Shown: positions 11,840 through 21,836 of the stretch, one piece after another
Numbering within the stretch: the first letter of the stretch is position 1
Layout of the letters: every line of letters begins with the position of its first letter
From: Didymodactylos carnosus
Lineage: Eukaryota; Rotifera; Eurotatoria; Philodinida; Philodinidae
DNA: 55,215 bases
Assembly: GCA_905250885.1 (NCBI GenBank)
Contig: CAJNOQ010000314.1
Location: 1-55,215, forward strand
Reading direction: 5' to 3'
Notes under the pieces: model-generated
The model's database searches: none
What the model was told of the DNA's origin: nothing
What the model saw: the letters and a program-made list of their open reading frames with translations, nothing else
Translations under genes and position numbers: made by a program

Positions 11840-11986
11840 AGTGGCGTAACCAAGGTATGGCGGCCGCCGTACCTATTGGTACTTTCGCCGTACCCACTGC
11901 AGAATTTGGCAGACACTACCTCCAAAAAGTTTTGGGAGGCGGTACGGCCACCGCCGTATCTATAGCCAGTTTCTGGTTACGCCACT
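11840..11986. mobile_element. TA-flanked MITE with GTGGCGTAACCA terminal inverted repeats
   Basis: The element starts GTGGCGTAACCA (11841) and ends TGGTTACGCCAC (11985) with TA on both outer sides, as for Tc1/mariner-type or PIF-like insertions. It is GC-richer than its surroundings, and the inner arms (GGTATGGCGGCCGCCGTACC and GGTACGGCCACCGCCGTA) are also complementary. TGTTCAAC flanks both sides just outside the TA, perhaps by chance. Confidence 0.8.
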
Positions 11987-13265
11987 ATGTTCAACGTTTA
12001 TATAACATGCATATATAAACGTCATTTCCTCAACAAGACAGAAAAGGTGATTATCAGAGTTGAAGTGGAGTTAGAGTTAGACGGTGAGATTGAACTTTGT
12101 CAGAGTTGCCTATCTTTGATTGTTATTTAAAGATATTCTAATATTTATCAAAAACCTATGACAATAAAGGCAATAAAGGTTTTACTGATAATGAATCTTT
12201 ACTATCAGCGCTTTGTATCACACCGTTACAGTTCTAATTCACTTTTGCCAACTCTTTTATGCAGAACGTAAACAAGCGCCTCTTTCTCATCAACTCCTTT
12301 ATCCACGAAGCAGATTACAAGCAAATCGACCTTCCATATATATCAGCAGCTTTCTAGCGTTCTACTATTTTTGTTTCTGAATATCAGTTTAACATGCGAA
12401 CCTTTATCATTTGATTGGTGAGCAGATTTAATGCGAAATGTGATATCCATTGCATACAATAATTCATGTTCATCTGATAATCGACAAAAGTTTGAAGCAC
12501 TTGTATACGATCTGTATAACGCGCTTGCGTCCATCTTGATAGAACTGTTATCATCTTTTCTCTTTTCCTATTGTACAAGCCGGCATACAAAAAAATTTGA
12601 CGTCTTCAAAATCGAGTGTCGTCGACTAAAATGATGATAGTTTCCTCATCACGTTCTTTTCTCACAGCCGTATTTAACTTAGATTCTCATTGCTCGATAA
12701 ACTTTGAATGATTCTATCGACTTTGTGCTAATATATATTGAAAGCCACCTTTCATTTACTATCGCGGAGTTCTATTCATCAGATTCTCAGAAACGACAAT
12801 TCTCTTCAGAAACGACAATGTGGTGATGAAATCTTTCTTAGATGTTATACGCTGTTTCCGCTGAGAACATTGTTAATCTGAACATGTTGAGATTCTTTCA
12901 GAAAAACAGTCACATGTAATATGATATCTATTTATCTCGTTGCCTGATTTTATCCAAGTTTAAGTTTAATGTGAGAAACGTGAGTTACTGCATTTTATCA
13001 ATTTTTAAGATTTACAAATAGTGCAATACAAATGCAGAATTATATAAATGTCAAAGTAGATTCACATTTTCTCTAATGACACGTCAAACGTTTCGAAGTT
13101 GAATAAATGAGACGATCAATAACAGTTCAAATATTGAATGCATGTGTTAGTTATTCGATTCACGAATTTGTTTCTCATATCAAAAAAACCGCTGCATCTT
13201 CCTTCAGAGCAAAACTTTTGAAAATACAAGAGACAGGCATTTCAGCAAAATTTCGAATTATCCGC

Positions 13266-13314
13266 AGACGTGTTCCTTGATACTTCTGATTCAAAAGTAT
13301 CAAGGAACAAGTCT
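13266..13314. repeat. Small hairpin
   Basis: GTTCCTTGATACTT (13272-13285) pairs perfectly with AAGTATCAAGGAAC (13295-13308) across a 9-base loop, and flanking AGAC/GTCT extends the stem. It could be a small RNA hairpin or a transposon remnant; nothing decides. Confidence 0.55.
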
Positions 13315-14092
13315 ACGTAGGCTACTGCAAAACAGCCTGTTATTTCTTGCACTTGTTGCATCGTGAAAACACGATTCATTGGATAAAAGTTTTATAGAAA
13401 TTCAAGCATAAATTAATTTTTGTGACTCTTTTTTCGCGGTCTTGGATGCTTGTTGCGACTACTACTGCAATATCTGTGAAAAACAGCGCTCTTTATAGTA
13501 TAAACTAGCAAATATATCAGTATCAGTGACAAGAATCGAAAACCTTAATTTGAGTCTAAATATGTCTAAAACTTTCATCAAACTAGTCGCAGTTTTCCTT
13601 ATGCAATACAACAGCAGTGTACGAAATGAGAATATCATTAGGCTACACACTAACCGACCAGTATTTTAAAAATGAAGTCGAACTCTTTCTACTCATTCAC
13701 ATTTAACATTTAAGCGAACAAAAGTTATTCGAAACAATACATCTATGCACGTGTATCAAATATGATGCACAGTTTTCTTTTTCTTTTCGACGAATGGAGG
13801 TCACATGTTCATCCTATTTAAGAATGAATTTAGTTTATATTATTATATAGGCTAGGATACGTTAAGAGCAAATACGAGGAGCAAATCACTACAAACAACG
13901 TAAAATGATAATCACAAAATTGCCTCGTCTGCGGAACTTTTCTCCTAATTTTCGCTCCTAATGGACCTCAATTGAGTAGCCTATATACGATAAAATTTTC
14001 AGAAAGTACACTTTTTAAGCTGTTCAAATCAAAATTTAGTTTTGTTGAGATGAGAAAAAGAAAAGAGAGTGTTGTAAAGAGTAAAAATTGTG

Positions 14093-14285
14093 AGTCCAGT
14101 CCATGGACTCTAAAAAAGTAGACCATTCCAGTCCGCAATACAAAAACAACATTGTTTTTACTAATAATTCCTCAATTCAAGTGAATCCAAAACTTTTCTT
14201 CGAGTCCAAATCATTCCATGGTCTTGAAAGTTTGAGTCTAGCCCATTCCAAGTCCATGAGCTCAAAAACATTTCCAGTCCAGTTC
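14093..14285. repeat. Degenerate GAGTCCA / CATTCCAGTCC word array
   Basis: Variants of GAGTCCAGTCCATGGACTC, CCATTCCAGTCC and GAGTCTAGCCCATTCC recur irregularly over about 190 bases. It ends about 190 bases upstream of the homeodomain-BRCT start codon. The 82-codon frame across it (14103-14351) is a low-complexity artefact. Confidence 0.6.
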
Positions 14286-14478
14286 ATACGGAGCTCTGTT
14301 ACCCAAGCAATTCAACTATTTAGGAGTATATATATAGCTTATTACTACTGAATACGCTCGAACTTCGAAGTTTTTCAAAATCTGACATTATTTCTATCTA
14401 TAGTTGTTATTAAGAAAGACAAATCAAGAAAGGTGACTTTGATTATCGGATTGTAGTATTTTTTCATATCTTTAGATC

Positions 14479-17400
14479 ATGCAACAACGACTGTGTTTAT
14501 CAAATACACATCGAATACACCCAACACCAGTAACAATAACAACCGATGAAAATAACGATAAATTGATGACAGATGAAATGCAAACCTGCGATAGCTGCGT
14601 AAATAAAAAATATAGCAGCCGATCATGGCTTCGTCTTTGCTCATTAACAGCATATGATCGTTACGACCAAGCAAATAAATATAACTTATGTCGAACACAA
14701 TTAAAAGATCGAATGCACATAAAAACGGATGATGATAATTCAAAAGAAAATAAAAAACAACGTTTTCTCAAAAGTATTACCGATGCCATTACTACGACTT
14801 CATCAAAACGTAAAAACGATGTGAAACCAATAGCCAAGGAACGAGCATCCGCATTAGTCGATTCAAGACAATATTTTACTAAAAATAATAAAAACATTTC
14901 GGAACGAACAACAGTAAAAAACGCGAAAACGTTTTATCAACCATTTATTTTTAAACCAAAAATAAATGTAATGTAGTTAATAGTTAAGATATCGTCAGTT
15001 TGTTTACTGAGACTGCATGAAAGACTTTCCTTCCGTTCAACATGTTGAGAAAGTAAAACCGAAGCATATTATACTTACGCTAATTTTATTTTTCTATATT
15101 TCAGTTAACAAAATCTTGGCCAACATCAGCAGTGAAAACATTAACAAACAAATTAATTGAATCACCTCGCATACCATTTGAAGATGTGACAGTTTTTCAT
15201 GTCGAAAATGGTCAACGTACATTACCAACACACGAGACACTTAATTTACAAAAACAATTACTGTCATCGTCATTACCAGTATTAAAATGTCCATCAAAAA
15301 TAAAAAAATTTGTTAAACAAAATGAACGTAATAATGGTTTGTATTGAATATATTTTCATATACGATGAAAGAGTATGAAGTATGAAATTTGTTTTTCTAA
15401 GAGGATAACGCTAATGTGCGATCTGTTTGTATGATACTGTAACTGATAATTGTACAGTTATCATTTTTTCTGGCCTTTTCGAAGAAAGTCATGCTAGTAA
15501 ATGCTAAAGTAGATGCATGTAATAACCATTTATTTCTCTCAAAATTAAAAATGTTGAGATTGTTAAACGGATTTCACACTTTCAAATTCTTTGTTTTTAT
15601 ACTGTTTATGCATTCCTCTTTCGTTTAGCCCCATTGCAAGAATGGTTCAATAAAAATAAACATTGGAATCCCTACGCATCATACAAAGAAAAGAAAATAT
15701 TAGCTAAAATGGCAAATATTTCAGTTAAACAAGTTACATATTGGCTAATAAATCAACGAGTGAAACAAAATAAAATGGCACGTATTGGACAACAAAAATA
15801 TAAACGCTTTGCAAAACAACGAAAACTGATGATAAAACCGAAAGCAGTATCAACAGTAATAGAAGCCAAGGATGTTGATGTTCATGATCTCGAAGAAGGT
15901 AAATAATACATTCTGGTTCGATATATTGTCCAGTTGAATTGTCATCATAAGTTACTATGAATATTGATAATAACCTTGATGATGGAGATTAGTTCTTTTT
16001 TTATACACAATACAGAGCCCTTCTGCTATTTATTTCTTGTATAGATGATGTTACCGACGTATTGCATATTGATTATGAACAATCAGATGATGATACAAGT
16101 TCGAAGAATGACAATCATACCGATATTGAAGGTTCGAGTATTGAAATTTTAGAGTGATAATCAGCTTATAAATGAGTGAGTTCTTTATGATAATTACTAA
16201 GCAAGAACTATGGAACCGCTTTTCGGCATATAAAACAGAAGTAAAACGGTCAGTATGTCGTGTAGTTAAAGACCATCGTTATAGCAACTTTGAACATATT
16301 TCTCTTATATTCTGCTCCTTGTTCATGGTTATCTTCATGGATGACCGTAGTTAGACATTTTTGACAATATGAAGGGTAAAAAAGAAAACATTTTCACAGG
16401 GATATTGATAAGACCATACATGTTTTCACTTAAGATAACGGCGATTCCGTTAACACATCAGCCGAAAGCAATGGAAATGTTGCTGGTGAGTTTTTTTCTC
16501 GTGAGGAACGATCAGTACTGAACTGTTTCATTTTTAGACATTGTTACTAAAACGTTTCCAGTTCCAATTAAAAGTATGCTTAGCTCTGACAAACATATTT
16601 GCGCTCATGACGACAAATTTTTATTTTTATTAGATGAACCCGTCGATGTTGTATGTTTAGATACACAATTAAAGGGCTTCGAAATGATCGAGAATGCCCA
16701 TGTGGACAACACATCATTCACGCGAAATAATTTTGATGAAACGGTTTTATATATACAGCAAAAAGTATTCATTTCAGCGAGTAATTTAACGATTAAACAA
16801 AAGGTAAGTGAAAAGAAATGCTTAGGATCTACCAATTCGTCAAATTAATGTTTTCTTTGTTAAAAGTTGAAAATCGAAGAATTTTTATCAAAATTTCAAA
16901 TAGAAAATCCGTTGTTGGACATAGTTAATGAGAAAACAACGCATTTGATAACAGATGACGTAGAAATTGCTGGTCAATCATTCGTTTGTACATTAACAAA
17001 AAATGTTATTCAGGCAATCGCGCGACATCTCAACGTCATTTCTTATCTGTGGATTGATGAATGTTTAAAACAACAACGAATAATTGATTGGAAAGATTTT
17101 GAAATTCGTGGTGATACATCGATATCCCATCAGCACTACGGAGCACGTACATCAAGAATAAATCATTTAGAGAATAAACGATTATTTCCACCAAATTATT
17201 TTGGTATGAAGGTTTCTTTTAGTTTAATTCACAGTTCTACGTTTAGTCTGTTGTTTTTAGTTAAACTCTGTACTCGTGGCTGTTTGGGAATGGATTCTGA
17301 AGAACTAGGTGAACTGGTCTGGTTATCAGGTGGTCTCTTTTTCCACCAAGGTACATTTCCTCATACAATATTTGAACGATATTGTTTTGTTCTGGTGGAT

Positions 17401-17544
17401 GATGAAAACATCAAAAATAGACCTGGTTATGAAGAGGGTATTAAAAAAGGTGTGAAATTTTTGCGTCCACGATGGCTGGTTGATTCCGTTATACAACAAA
17501 GAATACAAGATTTTTGGAAATATAATTGTTCACCAACATTTTAA
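14479..17544 (+). CDS. TALE-like homeodomain protein with C-terminal BRCA1-like tandem BRCT
   Basis: Eight exons (14479-14967, 15105-15336, 15629-15898, 16045-16131, 16435-16485, 16538-16803, 16867-17203, 17261-17544) give 671 residues in one open frame. Residues of about 242-290 form a KN/TALE-type homeodomain half: LQEWFNKNKHWNPYASYKE, then EKKILAKMA, then QVTYWLINQRVKQNK. WLINQR replaces the usual WFxNxR. The C-terminus is a tandem BRCT very like BRCA1: VFIS (about 452), NEKTTHLIT, a Lys in LTKNVIQAIA matching the BRCA1 phosphopeptide-binding Lys, YLWIDECLKQQRIIDWKDFEIRGD, then LVWLSGG and FLRPRWLVDSV. There is no RING. The doubtful point is exon 4: spliced at GAAG|GTTCGA it joins the BRCT exons in phase; unspliced it stops at 16155-16157 after GSSIEILE. 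The BRCT exons have no start ATG of their own in frame, which favours one gene. An AG acceptor ends 3 bases before the ATG. Likely nuclear; function unknown. Confidence 0.7.
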
Positions 17545-19082
17545 TTATACGTTCATTTAAGTTATTTGTAATAGTGAATTTGACCCAGATACTTTTCATA
17601 TTCTTGATGTCATTTGATTTTTCATCTGCGTGTCATGACTAGTTTGTTTTTGTTTCAATTTGTTTCTTATTTATTAAAAAAACTATGCTGATTTATACCA
17701 TTTCATACTTCTATTTTTCTATTTTTTTTTGATAATTAAATTACATTAGCCATTGTTTTTGTGTTTTCCGTTGTTTGTCTCACTCATTTGAGTGAATCTT
17801 TTTCCATGCTTTATTGATAATTTTGATTTTGTATGTGTGTGTGTAAACTTATAGAATAATCCACTTTTAGTTTGTTTTTAAAAACAAATTATGTTGTCAA
17901 TAGTAGGAAGAAAAAAATTTTGATGAAGTATATGAAGTTCGTTCCAGTGTGCCTATAGTTTACTAATCCTGTGATTGACTTTAACCAATATTTGTTTGTA
18001 GTTTTACTCATTCAGACGTACAATAATTTCCTTGTGTTGTTTGGAAGGGGAAAACATCTGAAGTTAGTTCGTTAAATTCAAATAAATTCAAAATTCATCT
18101 GAATTCACGTAAATTCCTAAAAGTTCCCAAATATAGTTAAGAACGTAACGACGATAATAGCAATACAAGAAAACAACCTTCAGATTTTGAGTTTTTCCAA
18201 AAACAAGAACTGTTGTAAATAGCTAAAATGAAACTTTGTCAAATGAACTTGTTTAAAAAATTAAAGGATAGCGACGAATATTTTTAATATGAATATTTCC
18301 GAGAACCTGTGCTCTAAAGCTCGGTTTTCAAGAAGCCCATCGTCAAGTCAGAATCAACTAAATCCAATGGCACCATCAGATAGAGCAAGGTCAAAAATCC
18401 TTACGATCCAGAGAGTATATTATGGGGGTGTTTCGTATAGGCACTGGATAGTTTTTAGTCGATTTGGAAAGACGCTCATTCAGCAAAATTGAAATTAATT
18501 AAATTTAAAAAAGTAGCAAATTCAGCTGTTTTGATCGCCGTCGTTTGACTGTTGGATGGCTATATACTAGTGCTCGTCATTGGCGGCACATGGGCGTTCA
18601 TCTTTAAGATCTTACCCGCTCAAAAAGTATACAAAATCTGAGATTTGTTTTATACTTTTTATTGATGATTGAATTTCAGAAGTGTGCAAGTCAAATCACA
18701 GTTCTGACTTGTCCAGTTTTGCTGAATTACAAATAAGTACAATAAATAAAAGAATAAACTCATCCATTCATCAATGATACAATTCAATTTAAAAGTTAAG
18801 AAGTAGAAAAAGTTAATGTATTTTGCGCTAACGCTAGATATGTGATCGGAAAAACTCCATTAAATGATAAAGAAAAAGGTTTGAAAAATACCCTTTAGAT
18901 AATTATTTTACTGTTCATTACTATTGTGCTACCACACTTATTAATCCAAAGAAATTCAAAGCCAGAATCTTTGAATAAGTCTATTTCTGGCAAGAGCAAC
19001 AGACTCCTGCAGGGTAGTTCCGAGGGACAGACAGGCTTGGGACAAAAATAACTTTAAGCGGTTTGGGCTCGAGACAAGATAA

Positions 19083-20211
19083 AAAGGAGGGTGGCGTACT
19101 TGATCCGAAAACGGCCCCTCATTTCTTTGCCTTATTTTGACTGGACTTTTGTCGAAAAGACATTTGCACACATTGTCCAGTTGTTCTTATGGAAAATAAG
19201 CTCAAAATACGTATTTAACCTTGGTTGTTTTGAGATTCCATCAGAGACCGTCGTTCTTGTATTTGATATAGAAAAATACCCACTGAAAAACTGAATAAAA
19301 TACTCTATGAACAATCCGTATACATCATTTCAATATGAAGAAATTATTTTTACAACAGACATAATGGTATTTAAATTATAATGGACTGAGCCACTGGTAT
19401 GTAGAGTTTGTTTACTCAAAATATTGTACAGCTTTCCAAGAGCTATTTTTCTATGCTAAAGACTAGTTGCATCTTCTCTTGCTTATGGGAGAAAATGGGA
19501 AAATTTGATCACTCAAGCATAGTCACTAGATAGGGAATGATTGAAAATAAACCATTTCTCCTTAGTAATATGGTATGTAACTATGGTTCATATACTATTT
19601 TATTCAGTTTTTCAGTGGGTATTTTTCTATATCAAATACAAGTCGGATCATTGTTTTTATATGGAGAAAAAAGTACTTAGAACATCGCTGATATCGTCTT
19701 TTTAAGTGCAATTTGTCTCTTGTAGAAACTATAAGTGACTCGGCCAATGGTGGTTAAAGGTTCTTTATGTAAAATTTTGTAGAGCAAATCAAGGGCTATG
19801 TTTCTATACCAAATACAAGTTGCATCCTCATTTGCATATGGCGAGAAAAGTACTTAAAACATCCGTGATACCACGTTTCATGTCAATTTGTCTGTTGTAA
19901 AAATAATTTCTTCATATTGAAATGATGTATACGGATTGTTCATAGAGTATTTTATTCAGTCTTTCACTGGCTATCTTTTCATACCAAGGTTTGTGGGAAA
20001 CATATGCTGAATTTTTCAAGGATGTTGCTTTTTCTAAGAACGACGGTCTCTGATGGAATCTCAAAACAACCAAGGTTAAATACGTATTTTGAGCTTATTT
20101 TCCATAAGAACAACTGGACAATGTGTGCAAATGTCCTTTCGACAAAAGTCCAGCCAAAATAAGGCAAAGAAATGAGGGGCCGTTTTCGGATCAAGTACGC
20201 CCCCATCCTTT
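19083..20211. mobile_element. Large foldback element, about 1.1 kb, with internal repeats
   Basis: The left arm (about 19083-19361) and right arm (about 19890-20211) are inverted copies. Both contain GGCGTACTTGATCCGAAAAC or its complement and a GAACAATCCGTATACATC segment. The right arm has about 50 extra bases. The centre carries three diverged direct copies of a unit around CTATACCAAATACAAGTTGC (near 19445, 19610 and 19800), each followed by GAGAAAA and, in the last two, AGTACTTA. Equal frames on opposite strands in each arm (19091-19294 and 19979-20206) reflect arm symmetry, not a gene. Probably a non-autonomous DNA transposon. Confidence 0.75.
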
Positions 20212-20727
20212 CACGGGCTTGGGCTTATGGGCATTGGCGGGCCGCCAGCGGAGCAATTGCCCCTCCTGGAAAAAATAGAGATTAACTAATAGAGTTTAAC
20301 CTGAAGAGGTGAAATAATTTAGATTTAAATTTGGGATGTTTCATATCTAAAACTCGAATTAGGTGTTCGAATGTCTATTCGTACAAAATTGATTTTGTGT
20401 TTTTCGATAGCATTAGGTTAAAATACTATAACGAAATATTTTTCCGCTTGTATTCTGACAGAATAAAGCTTATATGAAATCGAATTACTAGTTCCTCCTT
20501 TGGGTTCTGAGCTAGTGAGTGGATGTAAAACATTATTTTTAAAAAGAAGTTTTAAGTCTAGAATCAACTAAATTAGACTTAAATTTTGTCATAGAGATTT
20601 TGTAAAAACTAAATCAAGACTATAAAGAGAAATACTGAGCTGAAGTTAACTAAACTTTAGGAATATTTTCTGAATACAATGGCGAAACAAAATTTCCCCA
20701 TGGGAAGATAGTATTAGTTTTAAAAGT

Positions 20728-20842
20728 TTTCTTAAACTTTTGGCAGCATCCTCGTCAAAAATGTCGGGGCATTTTCAGCACACTAGAAAATCGTCGGAAT
20801 TATCGAGTGTGCTGAATACAAAAAGCACTTTTTCGCAACTCT
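20728..20842. repeat. Partial copy of the 28869-29114 foldback family
   Basis: The end CTGAATACAAAAAGCACTTT...GCAACTCT matches the right arm of the element at 28869-29114 (CTGGATACGAAAAAGCACTT...GCAACTCT), as does an upstream TTCTTAAACTTTTGG segment. It is a diverged, truncated copy. Confidence 0.5.
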
Positions 20843-21502
20843 GAATGAACTTTATTTTTCTGTCGGTGATGCGATATGAAAAAAATGAACCTACCGGCAT
20901 GGTTGATGAAGTCATAGGTTTTAGTCATCAGGGAGGTCATATCACGAAAAAACTTAAGTCAAAGTCTAGACTTAAGTCAGACTTAAGTGTTCTGCGGCCG
21001 CAGAAGTTAATCTTTACTGTAGCAAGATGTTATTCAATGAGATCTGTAGAAATAAATACTATTTATTACAGCTATTCATGCTATTGATTTCGATTAACAT
21101 TTTCCCTAACATTTATGTGACATTAATATAGTATCTTCACGTTACTGTAGATCAGCAAACAAAGTAATTTTAGTCGATGTCGCTTTTGGTATTACTGAGG
21201 TACAAGCGACCTCTTTCCAAATCATAAGACTAGTGCACTTTTCCTCCATTAGTACGCGGATATTATCCTTTTATCCAAAATTGCTGCCATTTTATGAAAA
21301 AAATGATAATGCTTCGATTGCTAGTCCTTCTTGCTTTCGTTTTTATTAACTAAAAGAAATGCTTATTCGAAGAAAACACTGCTAATATAGAAAAGTTTGC
21401 ATCTATGATAGTGTAGAGATTGTGAATTTGTCATATTTCACGTGGAATATGGTATCAGAACATGTTTAATATTAACATTTGTCAATGTTAAGACAAAGTT
21501 AA

Positions 21503-21758
21503 CACTAGAACGCCCGTAGCGGTCATTTTGACCGTTTTGTGATTTTTATCCCTAATAAAACAAACTGCATACAATTTATTTAAAAATAAATTATGTCATA
21601 ACTTTTAATTTGTCCCACAAAAATTATTTTTGCATAATTTTTAATTCATTTTTTAATTCAGAACCATTTTTAAGTATAAAATTTTTAAAAAGACCAGTAA
21701 CGGTCAAAATGACCGCTTTGGGCGTTCTAGGTCATGAAAATTTCCGGGTGTTCTAGTG
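21503..21758. mobile_element. piggyBac-type MITE with TTAA target duplication
   Basis: TTAA at 21499-21502 and 21759-21762 flanks an element that begins CACTAGAACGCCCG and ends GGGTGTTCTAGTG, inverted repeats with one mismatch. Subterminal CGGTCATTTTGACCG (left) and CGGTCAAAATGACCG (right) are palindromic. TTAA duplication and CACTAGAA-type ends are hallmarks of the piggyBac superfamily. At about 256 bases there is no transposase. It sits about 75 bases upstream of the SART3 start codon. Confidence 0.9.
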
Positions 21759-21836
21759 TTAATTCGTTTCTTAACATCAGCTCATATACGAAAAAAGAAC
21801 AGAACCGATACAAAATTTTTATTATTTTTTTAGATA

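Larger units (their letters stand above)
11370..14478. other. Gene-free stretch
   Basis: Contains the MITE at 11840-11986, a small hairpin at 13266-13314 and the word array at 14093-14285. Opposed 60-90 codon frames around 12343-12634 show no recognisable motif. The promoter of the downstream homeodomain-BRCT gene should be near 14300-14470. Confidence 0.55.
17545..21836. other. Gene-free, transposon-rich stretch
   Basis: Holds the foldback element at 19083-20211, a repeat remnant at 20728-20842, AGACTTAAG-like words near 20545-20610 and 20950-20990, and the piggyBac-type MITE at 21503-21758. The stretch 17545-18290 is probably the 3' untranslated region and downstream DNA of the homeodomain-BRCT gene. 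I see no gene. Confidence 0.55.

Noticed and set aside
12343..12634. Overlapping 60-70 codon frames on both strands
   Set aside because: Both strands are open to a similar extent with no motif, as expected by chance; no splice signals give an extended protein.
16576..16848. Separate BRCT gene starting at the ATG at 16576
   Set aside because: An acceptor at 16537 and a phase-compatible exon upstream (16435-16485) continue the frame, so this Met is internal in the preferred model.
19091..20206. Two matching protein frames (AYLIRKRPLISLPYF...) on opposite strands
   Set aside because: They lie in the two arms of one inverted repeat, so the same sequence is read twice; there is no start context, splice structure or domain.
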